Assembly: GCA_000761475.1 (NCBI GenBank) | Contig: JQNW01000004.1 | Span: forward strand, 372,001 to 436,000 | Source of the DNA: Chromohalobacter israelensis | GTDB lineage: Bacteria; Pseudomonadota; Gammaproteobacteria; Pseudomonadales; Halomonadaceae | Reading direction: 5' to 3' | Length of the DNA: 64,000 nt | Shown: one piece after another, positions 1 through 9,036 of the stretch | Layout: every line of letters begins with the position of its first letter | Numbering within the stretch: position 1 is the first letter of the stretch | Position numbers and translations under genes: made by a program | Notes under the pieces: model-generated | Database searches by the model: none | Told to the model about the DNA's origin: nothing | What the model saw: the letters and a program-made list of their open reading frames with translations, nothing else

Positions 1-141
1 CTCGGCACAGGCGGGCTCGCAACCGTCGTCGACCAGGATCACGGGCACCGAGAGGTGACGCAGACGTGCACAGGTGCGTCCCACCGCCTCGGCATGGTTG
101 TACACCGGAATCAGCACGCAAGGGCGGGCGTTGTCATGCAT
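1..141 (-). CDS. Glycosyltransferase family 2, N-terminal fragment
   Basis: Only the first 47 codons are inside the window; the gene continues beyond base 1. The start reads MHDNARPCVLIPVYNHAE, followed by VILVDDG. This is the usual opening of a GT-A fold family 2 glycosyltransferase: first strand with the PVYN nucleotide-binding motif, then the DDG strand. The start codon lies inside the end of the upstream ligase gene (8-base overlap), so it belongs to the same minus-strand operon. In aryl-polyene clusters a glycosyltransferase, often fused to an acyltransferase, follows the ligase/dehydratase genes, which fits here. The rest of the protein cannot be judged. Confidence 0.75.
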   Translation of the reverse strand, partial: MHDNARPCVLIPVYNHAEAVGRTCARLRHLSVPVILVDDGCEPACAE

Positions 142-1909
142 GGGACGACTCCTCCGGCGCGACGAGTGTCAGGGTGCCGGTGGCATGGACGCCGCGCTGG
201 CTGGTCAGTGTGAAGCGCAGCCGGGTCGAGGTGGCCTGGGGCGTGGTCTCGAGCGCCAGGACGGCGCGTTCCCCGGGCAGCAACAGCAGGGGGAACTTGA
301 CGCGTGTCATGTCCCGGCAGACGCCATGGCAGCCGAGGCGGTCGCGCGCGGCATGCAAGGCCCAGCGAACCATGACCACGCCGGGTACCACGGGCTGGTC
401 ATCGAAATGGCCGTCCAGGTAGGCCAGACGCTCGGGAACTTCCAGCGTGAGGTGTGCGCGGTTCGGGCCGTCCGCGACGTCGTCCAGCCAGCGCGGTGCC
501 CGCGGGTCGTCGAGGTCCGCGAACAGGCGCGCCAGGCAGGCCGCGCCGAGCTTGCCCTGGGCATCGCTGGGCCAGTGTTCGACGAAACGCCAGTAACGGG
601 GCAATACCGCGTTCTCGAAGCGCGGCGCCAGGGCATCCCGCAGGCGGCGAATCAGGGCTCGGCGCGCCTCGTGAGTGTGCGGGATCGTCTCGGGGTCGAG
701 CGCCACGACGGCGCCCAGGCGGCCGTCACGGCGTGGCAGCGCCAGGCAATGTGCCCGGCGAACGCCGGGCAGGGCGCCGAGGGCATGATCGAAGGCGGTG
801 AGCGAGACGCGCTTGCCGCCGACCTTGGCGATGCGGTCGGTGCGTCCGAGCAATTGAAAGCGTTGTGCCTCGATCACCACGCGGTCAGCCTGTGCCGTCC
901 AGGCCGCCGGCTCGGGCAGCCAGGGCGTGCGCAGCCAGAGTTGCTGGTCGTCGTCGGCACGCACGTCGACCCCCGGCAGCGGGGTCCAGCGTGTGTCGCG
1001 CTGCTGGATGCGCCAGGCGATGCCACCGGTTTCGGAGCTGCCGTAGACTTCGCGGACGGCGCAGCCCAGCAGGCGTTCGGCATGCGCGGCGGCATCGAAC
1101 GCCAGGGGCGCGCCGGACGAATGGATGCCTGACAGGATGCCACCGACCGCCGGCCAGTCCAGCGTCTCGGGGAGGCGTTCCAGGGTGGGGGGCGCGCTGA
1201 TCAGTACCGCCTCGCGGCGGGTCTGCGCCTGCCACCGCGACAGCCAGGCATGCAGGGTTTCCGGGTAGCGGCACGCGTCGGCGGCGAACGGCGCGCGCTC
1301 GCACAGCGGCCGCAGGATGCCGAACAGCAGGCCGTAGATATGCTGGTGGCTGACCTGGCTCAGGACCAGACGTGCGTCGAGCGGCCACAGCGCGGCATGC
1401 ATGGCCAGTTCGGCGTCGAGCTGGGCGAAGGTCTTGTCGAGACGCTGCGGCTCGCCGGTGGAACCCGAGGTGTAGAGCGTCACCGCAACGCGCTGCGGCG
1501 CCAGCTCCCCCCAGCTCGGTGCATGCGCGCCGGGGCTGGCGGTCAGGGCGCCGGGGAGGTCGCCCAGGCGTCCTGCGTTGTCGGCGTCGAGCGCCTCGAG
1601 CGTGGCGGGGCGGGTGTCGGCCGGCAGGATGACGCGATCGCCGCGTTCCCAGGCGGCGATCAAGGCCGCACAGAAGGCCATGGGGTCCGGCGTGCTCAGC
1701 ACCCAGCCGCATGGGGTGTCGGCGCTGGCCGCCAGGGTTGCCTGCCAGGCGCCGATGGCGGCGTGCAGCGACGCCAGTGACCGCCAGGCAGTGTCGGCCG
1801 GTGCCTCGGGATTCCAGGCCACGGCACGGTCGGTATCGCGATCGCGCCAGGGGGTGTCGAGCAGCGACGCGAAGGCACGGGAACGATCGGTCATGGCGCT
1901 ATCGGTCAT
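134..1909 (-). CDS. Fused acyl/aryl-ACP ligase and hotdog dehydratase of an aryl-polyene cluster
   Basis: 591 residues. Residues about 10-450 form an AMP-dependent synthetase/ligase: the P-loop TLYTSGSTGEPQRLDK and the later EVYGSSETGG motif are visible, with a C-terminal KVGGKRVS segment. Residues about 465-591 are a FabZ/FabA-like hotdog domain (YLDGHFDDQPVVPGVVM). In the known E. coli aryl-polyene cluster these activities are separate proteins (ApeH ligase, ApeI dehydratase); here they are one chain. Inferred role: loading the aromatic starter onto the carrier protein and dehydrating 3-hydroxyacyl intermediates. It overlaps the upstream COG4648 gene by 11 bases; a GAGGA-like site precedes the chosen ATG, with a second ATG five codons in. 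Confidence 0.8.
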   Translation of the reverse strand: MTDSAMTDRSRAFASLLDTPWRDRDTDRAVAWNPEAPADTAWRSLASLHAAIGAWQATLAASADTPCGWVLSTPDPMAFCAALIAAWERGDRVILPADTRPATLEALDADNAGRLGDLPGALTASPGAHAPSWGELAPQRVAVTLYTSGSTGEPQRLDKTFAQLDAELAMHAALWPLDARLVLSQVSHQHIYGLLFGILRPLCERAPFAADACRYPETLHAWLSRWQAQTRREAVLISAPPTLERLPETLDWPAVGGILSGIHSSGAPLAFDAAAHAERLLGCAVREVYGSSETGGIAWRIQQRDTRWTPLPGVDVRADDDQQLWLRTPWLPEPAAWTAQADRVVIEAQRFQLLGRTDRIAKVGGKRVSLTAFDHALGALPGVRRAHCLALPRRDGRLGAVVALDPETIPHTHEARRALIRRLRDALAPRFENAVLPRYWRFVEHWPSDAQGKLGAACLARLFADLDDPRAPRWLDDVADGPNRAHLTLEVPERLAYLDGHFDDQPVVPGVVMVRWALHAARDRLGCHGVCRDMTRVKFPLLLLPGERAVLALETTPQATSTRLRFTLTSQRGVHATGTLTLVAPEESSHA

Positions 1910-2486
1910 GGGGCGTTTCCTCGGGCCTGCTTTTCACTCGGCGGCGAATCAGCCATTCGCCGAGAAACATCGTGGCCAGCAGCGCGTAGACGATGCCGCC
2001 GTTGTAGAGTGTCCAGGTGGCCATGTCGGCATAAAGGGCCGTCCATAGCGCAATGCTGCCATTGACCAGAAAGAAGACGCACCAGGCCTGAGTGACGCGT
2101 CGCGTATAACGCACGCCACGCGGGCTCAGTGTCGGCTCGCGGCGTCGCGCCAGGCGCTCGATCACGCTGGGCCCGTGCGCCAGGCTATAGGCGAAGACGG
2201 CGAGCATGGCGGCGTTGAGCACCACCGGCCAGGCTCGCACGCCGAATTCGGCGTAGCCGGCGGCGATCAAGGCGCCGCCGGCGATGAGCAGGACCCAGCC
2301 CCATCCTCGGCGTGCGGCGGGCAGGCGCCACCAGGCGAGTGCCAGGATGGCAACCAGCAACGGCCAGGCGCCCAGGTGCGGCAGCAGGACGTGCGCGGCC
2401 AGCGGCCAGCCCAGTGCCAGGATGCCGAGCAGAAGATTGAAGAGAGGAGAGCGCGGCGCGCTCACGGGGGCGATACGGGCATTCAT
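1899..2486 (-). CDS. COG4648-type inner membrane protein of the aryl-polyene cluster
   Basis: 195 residues, with about five to six hydrophobic segments (for example NLLLGILALGWPLAAHVLL near residue 17 and WCVFFLVNGSIALWTALY near 135) and a basic C-terminus RRRVKSRPEE. Small membrane proteins of this kind are a constant, functionally poorly understood part of aryl-polyene clusters, placed between the carrier protein and the ligase as here. It starts 8 bases after the ACP stop and overlaps the next gene, so it is co-transcribed. No catalytic motif is visible. Assignment rests on membrane pattern and position. Confidence 0.7.
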   Translation of the reverse strand: MNARIAPVSAPRSPLFNLLLGILALGWPLAAHVLLPHLGAWPLLVAILALAWWRLPAARRGWGWVLLIAGGALIAAGYAEFGVRAWPVVLNAAMLAVFAYSLAHGPSVIERLARRREPTLSPRGVRYTRRVTQAWCVFFLVNGSIALWTALYADMATWTLYNGGIVYALLATMFLGEWLIRRRVKSRPEETPHDR

Positions 2487-2494
2487 GCTCGGCT

Positions 2495-2758
2495 CTACGC
2501 GTTGCGCCGCTCCTCGACCAGCGCCGCGAGGGTGCGCAGGTTGCGGAAGTGATGGCGTGTCTCGTCGCTGTCGGCTTCCAGCTTGATGCCGTAGCGCTTC
2601 TGCAGGGCGAGCCCCAGTTCCAGGGCATCGATGGAATCCAGGCCGAGTCCCTCGACGAACAGCGGTTCGTCGGGATCGATATCCTCCGGGGTCACGTCCT
2701 CGAGCTCGAGGGTGTCGATGATCAATTGCTTGAGTTCTTGTTCCAGCTCGCTCGTCAT
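2495..2758 (-). CDS. Acyl carrier protein
   Basis: 87 residues, typical ACP length and acidity. The phosphopantetheine attachment serine is in LGLDSIDALEL (about residues 38-48), preceded by the acidic helix DTLELEDVTPEDIDPDEPL. It should carry the growing polyene chain as a thioester in the cytoplasm. Aryl-polyene clusters usually hold two ACP genes and an acyltransferase between the chain-length factor and this point; here only one ACP gene is found in the 137 bases to 3609, so the second ACP may be elsewhere or absent. The start codon has a GGGAGTCGCCC-type ribosome-binding site. Confidence 0.85.
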   Translation of the reverse strand: MTSELEQELKQLIIDTLELEDVTPEDIDPDEPLFVEGLGLDSIDALELGLALQKRYGIKLEADSDETRHHFRNLRTLAALVEERRNA

Positions 2759-2895
2759 GGGCGACTCCCTTGTCGTCGATCGGGCGTAAGGCGTATCAGG
2801 TGTTCGTACATGTTACCGCGTTCGGCTCACAGCGTCCCCGCGGGACGTGCGATCGGCAGGGGGCGACATCGCATCGGTATCGGGATCGCCATCGT

Positions 2896-3609
2896 CTATC
2901 CGGTGCGCTCCAGTCGCCAGGCCAGGCGTTGACGATGGCAGGGCAGCTCGTCGCGCAAGCCGCACAGCCAGTCGATCAGGTCGCTGGGCTGGGGGGCGTC
3001 AGCGTCGTTCGCCGAGCCCGCGTTCGCCAGAGCCCGTTGATGCAGTGACCAGGCGGTGTCGGACGGTGTCAGCGAGAGGCGTAACGCGACGGCGGCAGCC
3101 GCCACCGGTGTCGTGAAATGCGCGGTGAAACGAGCGGGAATCGGCTGCTCGGCAAAGGCGATGATGACCGATGGCTCACCCTGGTGAAGATAGCCCTGGG
3201 CTTCACTGAGCAAGGCGGCGAACTCGTCGCCCGACGCGGCGATCGCCTGCTGGGTGCGGCGGTTACCGCGCCCGATCGAGTAGACGCCGGGGATGGCGTT
3301 GTGCACCGACAGGCCGAAGCGGGCCGGCGACAGGGGGGCTTCGTCGGCGAGCGCTTCGAGCATCGCCAGGGTGCGCTCGCCATCGCCGTGCCGTGAGGCA
3401 TACAAGAGCGGGTAGTCGGCCTCGGCATCGAGTTCGGCGAGCATGTCGCAAAGCGCGCGACCGATGCTCGTCAGTCGGCGACGCAGCATCATCGGTACCT
3501 GGGCGCCGGCAGGCTTTTCCTCAACGCTGAGGCGTGAGTGTGCGGTATCGCGGCGGCCGGGCTGCCAGGCGCGCCAGTCATGCACGTACATCATGGCCGG
3601 TGTCGTCAT
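2896..3609 (-). CDS. Beta-ketoacyl synthase-like chain-length factor (aryl-polyene type)
   Basis: 237 residues. The fold resembles the N-terminal half of a ketosynthase (RFGLSVHNAIPGVYSIGRGNRR, then a GEPSVIIAFAEQPIP strand), but there is no active-site cysteine in a TACASG-like context and the C-terminal half is missing. This matches the short chain-length factor (ApeC-like) that pairs with the aryl-polyene ketosynthase. The start chosen is the ATG at 3609, preceded by AAAGGGAAG at about 9 bases; an in-frame ATG at 3669 lacks a site. It is the first gene of the visible minus-strand operon, so the promoter should lie just beyond 3609. The partner ketosynthase, ketoreductase and acyltransferase are outside the window. 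Confidence 0.75.
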   Translation of the reverse strand: MTTPAMMYVHDWRAWQPGRRDTAHSRLSVEEKPAGAQVPMMLRRRLTSIGRALCDMLAELDAEADYPLLYASRHGDGERTLAMLEALADEAPLSPARFGLSVHNAIPGVYSIGRGNRRTQQAIAASGDEFAALLSEAQGYLHQGEPSVIIAFAEQPIPARFTAHFTTPVAAAAVALRLSLTPSDTAWSLHQRALANAGSANDADAPQPSDLIDWLCGLRDELPCHRQRLAWRLERTG

Positions 3610-3778
3610 GCAGACGTCTTCCCTTTCGTCGGCAAATGCCGCTGGCTCGATCCACAAATTGAATGGCAACGTATACAGACGCTTACCCTACGCGAGTCGC
3701 CGATTGATGGCTACTGTCTCGAGAGGCTGACACGCGCGGCGGCGGGTGGGACGCGACTTGAGAGCATCGAGAGGTGTC

Positions 3779-3805
3779 AAAAAATGACCGCCCTGGAGGG
3801 CGGTC
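3779..3805 (-). terminator. Rho-independent terminator for the KGG-repeat gene
   Basis: A perfect 9-base stem (GACCGCCCT / AGGGCGGTC, 2-base centre) at 3786-3805 is followed on the minus strand by A then six T residues. It lies about 200 bases beyond the KGG gene stop and would also insulate the aryl-polyene operon from upstream transcription. Confidence 0.7.
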
Positions 3806-3860
3806 CGGCCAGAGGCCAAACCCGCATGTGCGGGCGCAGGGAAACGGCGCTTGGACACTG

Positions 3861-3884
3861 GCATTCGGCGCAGGCGCCGAATGC
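3861..3884. repeat. Perfect 24-base inverted repeat
   Basis: GCATTCGGCGC and its exact complement GCGCCGAATGC are separated by two bases. There is no T-run on either side, so it is not a standard terminator. It may be a second, weaker stop structure for the KGG transcript or a protein-binding site. Confidence 0.5.
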
Positions 3885-4003
3885 CGTTGTCATGCCGTCA
3901 AGCCTATGTCAGTGCCACGCGGTCGACTGTCAGTCAGGGCGGCGTGGGACGTAGGCAATACCTGCGTGGCCTCGCAAGTGACTGGCCATGTGCGAGGTGA
4001 TCG

Positions 4004-4321
4004 TCACGCGGAGCGAGAGGCGCGCTGGCGTCCGCCCTTGCGTCCGGCTTCTCGGGCACGGTCACTGTCCTGCTTGAAGTTGCCCGGGCTCTGGCGGCCG
4101 CCCTTGCGACCTGCCTCGGCGGCGCGGCCGGGGTCATGCTTGAAATTGGTGGGGCTCATGCGTCCCCCCTTGCGCCCGGCTTCGGCGGCGCGGGCAGCGT
4201 CGTTGGCGAAGTTGCCCGCGCTGCGCGTGCGGGGCGGCGCTTGACCGGTATCGGAAGTGGCCGCGCTGGCACCCTCGCGGGTGGGCGTCTCGGCAGCGGG
4301 TGGTGGAGCGGGTGTGCGCAT
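4004..4321 (-). CDS. KGG-repeat stress protein
   Basis: 105 residues, very basic and low in hydrophobic residues. Three tandem copies of a motif of the form NF-x-x-D-x-x-R-A-x-EAGRKGG occupy about residues 37-100 (SAGNFANDAARAAEAGRKGG and two relatives). This is the short stress-induced repeat known from general stress proteins such as E. coli YciG and Bacillus GsiB. The first 35 residues are a proline/alanine/threonine-rich disordered tail. The family is linked to desiccation, acid and osmotic stress, probably as small hydrophilic protectants; the molecular role is unknown. The start has a strong CCGGAGG site. It stands alone between two terminators/operons. Confidence 0.85.
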   Translation of the reverse strand: MRTPAPPPAAETPTREGASAATSDTGQAPPRTRSAGNFANDAARAAEAGRKGGRMSPTNFKHDPGRAAEAGRKGGRQSPGNFKQDSDRAREAGRKGGRQRASRSA

Positions 4322-4483
4322 GGGAACCTCCGGTAAGGATCGCGACAGGGAGTCGCGATATCGAGTGCCAAGGCCGGTGAGTCGCGCAGGTCGCCCTGTC
4401 TCGGGGTGCGCCTCGCTTCATCAGAAGCTAGCAGGTTCGCCCGTAGAGAAACGCAGTAAAACGTAAGGTTGAACGGTGTTTCG

Positions 4484-4804
4484 TTATCGCCACCCGCTGG
4501 CGATGACGCCCATGCCGGTCAGCGCGAGCGCGGCGCCGATCCAGTCGGTGGGCCGCAGGGCCTCGCCATCCACGCCCCATAGCCAGACGAGCGCGCAGAC
4601 CACGTAGACCCCGCCATAAGCGGCGTAGACACGCCCGCTGGCCGCGGGATGCAGGCTCAGCAGCCAGACGAACAGGGCCAGGCTGGCGGCGGCGGGTACC
4701 AGCAGCCAGGGCGAGCCTTGCTGGCGCAGCCACAGCCAGGGGAGGTAGCAGCCGATGATCTCGGCCATGGCGGTGGCGATGAACAGCAGCGTCGTGGTCA
4801 GCAT
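4484..4804 (-). CDS. YnfA-family (UPF0060) small membrane protein
   Basis: 106 residues with four predicted transmembrane helices and the family signature [16 protein letters not shown] near the N-terminus, then [12 protein letters not shown] and [14 protein letters not shown]. YnfA proteins resemble small multidrug resistance transporters; a transport role has been proposed for Enterobacteria homologues. The gene overlaps the end of the preceding permease gene by 7 bases, so it is translated from the same transcript as the ABC importer. Whether it takes part in that transport is not known. Confidence 0.85.
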   Translation of the reverse strand: MLTTTLLFIATAMAEIIGCYLPWLWLRQQGSPWLLVPAAASLALFVWLLSLHPAASGRVYAAYGGVYVVCALVWLWGVDGEALRPTDWIGAALALTGMGVIASGWR

Positions 4805-6318
4805 GCGGCGTCTCCGGGTACACGGCGGTCGCAATGGGAAGAGGTCTCGCGAGGCCTGTAACGGCGGGCGATGGCGTCGACGGCGATGTTCAGGCCGGCG
4901 GTGACCAGCAGCAGGAAGAACGCCTGATCGAACATCAGGTACGCGAAGCTGGAGTCGATGTGAAAGCCCAGCGTGGCGATTCCCAGCATGCCCAGCAGGG
5001 CGGTCTCGCGAATGATGGTTTCTGCCCGGTAGAAAAGCAGGGCCAGCAGGCCGTCGTAAAGCCGTGGCAGCAAGGTATAGGCGTAGCGTCCGGTGGCCGT
5101 AAGCGGCGGGCCGTCCAGCGTGAAGGCGTCCGCGTGGCGTGCCACCAGGAAGGCGATCAGGGCGCCGTTGTGCAAGGCCAGTGCGAGCCAGGCGGGAAGC
5201 ATCGAGGGGCCGAGCAGCAGCAGGAAGATGAAGGCCAGCATCAGCTCCGGTGTGGAACGCATGAGCACCAGGCCGCCCTTGCCCATCACGCGCGTGATGC
5301 TGTTGCCGAAATGGCGGCTGGCCAGCGGCCACGCCAGCAAGGCCACGACAAGGCTGCCGGCGGTGCCCAGCAACCCCAGCAGCAAGGTGTTGCCGATCGC
5401 CGGCAGCAGGTCGGGGATGTCGCCGAGCCAGCGCCACAGCCCCGTCCAGTCGCCCTCGAGCAGCGGGCGGGGCCAGAGGTCGACGCTGACGAAGCGCCAC
5501 AGCAGCGTGGCGTCGACGTCCGGCCAGGGACCCAGCAGGAACAGGCTGCCCAGCGCGAGCCACGGCAGCAGACGCCGGTGGCCCCACCAGCCCAGCGAGG
5601 CAATCAGCAGGTAGAACATCCACAGCAGAGCGCCGGCTTCGGCATAGCGTCCTTCGCGGAAGGCGCTCTCGAGATGAAAGCCGAGCGTCGGCAGGCCCAC
5701 GAATCCCAGCAGCACGCTCGAGCGCATGGCGCACTCGAAACGGTAGCGGGTATAACCCGCCAGGCGCGCCCAGACCATGGGCAGCTCGGCATACGCGAAA
5801 CGCGAGAGACGCCCGGTTCCCTCGGGAAGGGCGTCGACCGGCGCACGGGGCGTGAGCTCGAGTATCTCGGCGTAGACCTTGGCGAAAATGCCGGCATAGG
5901 GCAGGGCCAGGGCGGCGATGGCGGTCACCGCGGAGAGCCCGAAGACCTGCAGCAACAACAGGGCCCAGAACAGCTCGTGGATGGCGCGCACGAACGCGCA
6001 CCCGCCGCGCACCAGTCGCGAACGGTGGAAGAGCAGTGCCAGGGGGAAGCCCAGCAGCATGCCGAGCAGGGTGCCCCAGAGCGCGAATCCCACGGTGAGG
6101 GCGATGGCATGCGCGAGCGATTCGGTGGCGAGAAAGTCCGGGCGCAGCAGCCCGTCGAGCATGCGACCCAGTTCCGCCCACGGATCATGCGTGGTCACGG
6201 CCAGGTCGGCGAACGGCAGCAGTATCAGACACAGGGCCAGCAGCCCCAGCGAGCGCCGGGCGAGCCTCAGGTTGAAGGTGTCGCCCGCGAGCAGACCGGG
6301 GGCACGTTCAGGACCCAT
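4798..6318 (-). CDS. Tandem-fused ABC permease of a phosphonate/selenate-type importer
   Basis: 506 residues made of two PhnE-like permease halves: residues about 20-240 and 290-490 each have a membrane block ending in a matching segment ([17 protein letters not shown] in the first half, [17 protein letters not shown] in the second). PhnE is normally one half-size protein acting as a dimer; here one chain supplies both halves. It should form the inner-membrane channel for the substrate delivered by the PhnD-like protein. The start at 6318 has a CGGGAG site and overlaps the ATPase gene end by 11 bases; upstream in-frame starts lie inside the ATPase gene. Confidence 0.85.
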   Translation of the reverse strand: MGPERAPGLLAGDTFNLRLARRSLGLLALCLILLPFADLAVTTHDPWAELGRMLDGLLRPDFLATESLAHAIALTVGFALWGTLLGMLLGFPLALLFHRSRLVRGGCAFVRAIHELFWALLLLQVFGLSAVTAIAALALPYAGIFAKVYAEILELTPRAPVDALPEGTGRLSRFAYAELPMVWARLAGYTRYRFECAMRSSVLLGFVGLPTLGFHLESAFREGRYAEAGALLWMFYLLIASLGWWGHRRLLPWLALGSLFLLGPWPDVDATLLWRFVSVDLWPRPLLEGDWTGLWRWLGDIPDLLPAIGNTLLLGLLGTAGSLVVALLAWPLASRHFGNSITRVMGKGGLVLMRSTPELMLAFIFLLLLGPSMLPAWLALALHNGALIAFLVARHADAFTLDGPPLTATGRYAYTLLPRLYDGLLALLFYRAETIIRETALLGMLGIATLGFHIDSSFAYLMFDQAFFLLLVTAGLNIAVDAIARRYRPRETSSHCDRRVPGDAAC

Positions 6319-7009
6319 CCCGGCTCCCGTCAGTGAGGGGCGAGGCATCGGGGTAGAGCGCATCGAGGTCGGCGAGGGTGAGCGTGCGAACCGGGGCATC
6401 GAGTACCAGACGGCCGTCGCGCAGTCCCCATACGCGGTCGAAATGACGCAAGGCGAGTTCCCGCTGATGCAGGGCGATCACGCAGGTCGCGTGGCGGGTC
6501 TGGATCATCGCCAGCAGTCGCTCCGCCTGATGGGGATCGACACTGGCCAGCGGTTCGTCGCCGAGAAACACCTCGCGGGCCTGGTACAGTGCCCGGGCGA
6601 TGGCCACGCGCTGGCGCTGGCCGCCGGACAGTCGGCTCACCGGCCGCTTGAGCAGGCCGTCGAGCCCCAGTGCGTCGCACAATATCTGGATCTCGCGCCA
6701 GGCATCGCGCCGCGGGCGCAGCAGGTTGCCCAGATTGGCCAGGGCGGAATGGCGCTCCAGGCGCCCCATGTAGACGTTATGGTAGACCGCCAGCGGCGGT
6801 ACCAGGCCGTGCTCTTGCGGGCACCAGGCCGCGCGCTGCGCAAGGCGCCGACGCAAGGCCGCCAGCAGGGTCGACTTGCCCACGCCGCTGGGGCCGAGCA
6901 GCGCCACGCGCTCGCCGGCATGAAGCGTCAGCGTGAGCTCGGCGAGCACCGTATGCTGCGCGTGCCCCAGGCGCTCGGCATCGAAACGAACCAGAGTCGC
7001 CACGCTCAC
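6308..7009 (-). CDS. ABC transporter ATPase, PhnC-like
   Basis: 233 residues. Walker A GPSGVGKST, Q-loop region PQEHGLVPP, signature [15 protein letters not shown], Walker B VFLGDEPLASVD and the switch histidine in VIALHQ are all present. It energises the fused permease. The start is a GTG that overlaps the stop codon of the binding-protein gene (GTGA), showing translational coupling; longer frames upstream are inside that gene. Substrate cannot be told from the ATPase itself. Confidence 0.85.
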   Translation of the reverse strand: MSVATLVRFDAERLGHAQHTVLAELTLTLHAGERVALLGPSGVGKSTLLAALRRRLAQRAAWCPQEHGLVPPLAVYHNVYMGRLERHSALANLGNLLRPRRDAWREIQILCDALGLDGLLKRPVSRLSGGQRQRVAIARALYQAREVFLGDEPLASVDPHQAERLLAMIQTRHATCVIALHQRELALRHFDRVWGLRDGRLVLDAPVRTLTLADLDALYPDASPLTDGSRDGS

Positions 7010-7857
7010 CGCAACAGACCGAGTTCCTCGCCGACGTCCTCGATCGGGGCATAGTCGTCGTTGTCGGCGGGAATGAAGCCCGAGCGCGGGAAGCTCGCCA
7101 GCAGCGCTGGATCGGTCATGTCGAGCAACGCCTTGCGTACCTTCCCGGTGAAGCCCGCGCCGTAGCGCTCGTCGGCGTCGCCGCGCAGGGTCCATTGGTA
7201 GTCGGGGTAGGTCGGCGTCTTCCAGATCACATCGACCTTGTCGGTATCGACGCGGCCATCGGCGACGGCGGCGTCCCAGACCTTGAAGTTGACCGCGCCG
7301 AGGTCGTACGCACCCGATTCGACCAGGGCGATGGTGCGGGAGTGGTCGCCGGAGAACCCGACTCGCGAGAACAGCGACTTGGGCGGCGCGCCGAACTGCT
7401 CGCGAATGAAGTACTCGGGCATGAGCCGTCCGGACGTGGAGGTCTTGGCGCCGAAGGTGAACGCCTTGCCCTGCACGTCCTTGGGCAGGTCGTCGCCCTG
7501 CGCGTCGATCTCGCTGTCACGGTTGGCGATGAAGTAGGTGCGGAACTCGGCGTCCTCCTTGCCCTGGGCAATGGCCCGGGAGCCGGGAACCAGGCGGCGT
7601 GCCTGCACGCCGGTCAGTCCGCCGAACCAGGCCAGTTGTACCTGATCGTTGCGGAACGCCGACACGGCCGCACCGTAGGATTTCACCGGCACGTACTCGA
7701 CTTCCACGCCCAGTGCGTTCTCGAGGTAGGCGGCGACCTTGTCGAAGCGTTCCTCGAGCCGCGACTGGTCTTCGTCGGGAATGGCCGTGAAACGGAAGGT
7801 GTCGGCCAGGACGGCCGTGCTGACGACGAACAACAGGCAGGCGACGAGCCAGCGCAT
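7006..7857 (-). CDS. Periplasmic binding protein, PhnD-like (putative selenate/phosphonate family)
   Basis: 283 residues with a Sec signal peptide (MRWLVACLLFVVSTAVLA). The mature start FRFTAIPDEDQSRLEERF and the block QVQLAWFGGLTGVQARRLVPG are typical of PhnD-related periplasmic proteins. From memory, this wording is closest to the subfamily annotated as putative selenate-binding, not classical phosphonate-binding, and no phn C-P lyase genes are nearby. The start at 7857 is 7 bases after AAGGAG; an ATG two codons earlier sits too close to that site. It is the first gene of the four-gene operon with ATPase, fused permease and YnfA protein. Confidence 0.8.
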   Translation of the reverse strand: MRWLVACLLFVVSTAVLADTFRFTAIPDEDQSRLEERFDKVAAYLENALGVEVEYVPVKSYGAAVSAFRNDQVQLAWFGGLTGVQARRLVPGSRAIAQGKEDAEFRTYFIANRDSEIDAQGDDLPKDVQGKAFTFGAKTSTSGRLMPEYFIREQFGAPPKSLFSRVGFSGDHSRTIALVESGAYDLGAVNFKVWDAAVADGRVDTDKVDVIWKTPTYPDYQWTLRGDADERYGAGFTGKVRKALLDMTDPALLASFPRSGFIPADNDDYAPIEDVGEELGLLR

Positions 7858-7899
7858 GGGCATACTCCTTGATAGAGCCGGCGTTGATGGGGACGCGTT

Positions 7900-8760
7900 T
7901 CAGTCCTCGCGCGCCGGGAAGCGCGTGGCCTGCAGGCTGTCCTTGATCTTCTTGAGATGCGGCAGGAAATCCTCGCCGCGACGCAGCGTGACCCCGGTCG
8001 CCAGTACGTCGATCAAGGCCAGGTGGATCATGCGCGAGGTCATCGGCATGTAGACGTCGGTATCCTCCGGCGTGATGACCTCGAGGGTTTCCGTGCACTC
8101 GTGGGCGAGCGGCGAGTCGGGCGCGGTGATGCCCAGCACGATGGCGCCATTGTCGCGGGCGACACGGGCGATCTCGACCAGCTCCCGGGTGCGCCCGGTG
8201 TACGAGACGATGACGATGACGTCGCCGGTATGCGTGGCGGCCGCCACCATGCGCTGCATCAGCACGTCTTCGTAGGCGGTGACGGGCAGGTTGAAGCGAA
8301 AGAACTTGTGCTGCGCGTCCTGAGCGACGGGTCCCGAGGCGCCCAGGCCGAAGAAGCTGATCTGCTTGGCCTGAATCAGGTAATCGACGGCACGTTCGAC
8401 GCGTTTGGCATCCAGCGCGCGCCGGGCGTCGTCGAGGGCAGCGATGGTCGCGCCGAATATCTTGTCCCCGTAGCTCGAGGCATCGTCGTCGCGTTCCACG
8501 CTACGGCTGACATAGGGCGTGCCCCCGGCTAGGCTTTGAGCCAGCTTGATCTTGAAATCGGGGTATCCCTTGGCGTCGAAGTTACGGCAGAAGCGGTTGA
8601 CCGTGGGCTCGCTGACCGCGGCCGCCTGTGCCAGCGTGGCGATGCTCATGCCGGTGGCGGCGGCGGGATCATTGAGAATCACGTCGGCCACTTTGCGTTC
8701 GGAACGATTGAGCTCGTCCAGGCGTGAGCGGATACGGTCGATCAAGTCGAAGGCTGGCAT
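7900..8760 (-). CDS. hexR: HexR, RpiR-family regulator of sugar catabolism
   Basis: 286 residues. An N-terminal helix-turn-helix ([19 protein letters not shown], then [17 protein letters not shown]) is followed by a SIS sugar-phosphate binding domain (about residues 120-260: [37 protein letters not shown]). HexR in gammaproteobacteria represses zwf and Entner-Doudoroff genes and is released by 2-keto-3-deoxy-6-phosphogluconate. Placement fits: it is divergent from zwf-pgl-eda across 276 bases holding a HexR-like operator. The start chosen matches the usual family length; an in-frame start 28 codons upstream is unlikely. Confidence 0.92.
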   Translation of the reverse strand: MPAFDLIDRIRSRLDELNRSERKVADVILNDPAAATGMSIATLAQAAAVSEPTVNRFCRNFDAKGYPDFKIKLAQSLAGGTPYVSRSVERDDDASSYGDKIFGATIAALDDARRALDAKRVERAVDYLIQAKQISFFGLGASGPVAQDAQHKFFRFNLPVTAYEDVLMQRMVAAATHTGDVIVIVSYTGRTRELVEIARVARDNGAIVLGITAPDSPLAHECTETLEVITPEDTDVYMPMTSRMIHLALIDVLATGVTLRRGEDFLPHLKKIKDSLQATRFPARED

Positions 8761-8948
8761 GCGTAATGGGCGTCTCTGTCTGCCAAGGGGGTCGAAGCGG
8801 GGCCGTGTGCGAAGGCGGGCTGCGTTTGCCGCCCTTTCGAACACGACCTAGTCAAATAACGACATTGTGTTAGAAAGGCATCCTAGCGTGACGATGCAAG
8901 AGCGCCAAGCGGCGTCGTGCATCGAAGCCATGATAAACCTGCCGCTTT

Positions 8949-8963
8949 GGTAGTAAAGTTACA
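8949..8963. promoter_or_regulatory. Probable HexR operator
   Basis: GGTAGTAAAGTTACA matches the gammaproteobacterial HexR consensus TGTAATTAAATTACA at 11 of 15 positions and keeps the GTA/TAC outer dyad. It lies 74 bases before the zwf start, in the divergent hexR-zwf region. The match was made by eye. Confidence 0.6.
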
Positions 8964-9036
8964 TAATTGGTTTGCCGAGGAGCCCTGGAATGGCTTATTT
9001 TATAGGTAAATTAACCAGATTTTTGGGGGCTGGGTC

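Larger units (their letters stand above)
3610..4003. other. Intergenic region of 394 bases
   Basis: No gene is supported here. It holds the presumed promoter of the aryl-polyene operon next to 3610, the minus-strand terminator of the KGG gene at 3779-3805, and a perfect dyad at 3861-3884. The remaining sequence shows nothing I can name. Confidence 0.7.
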
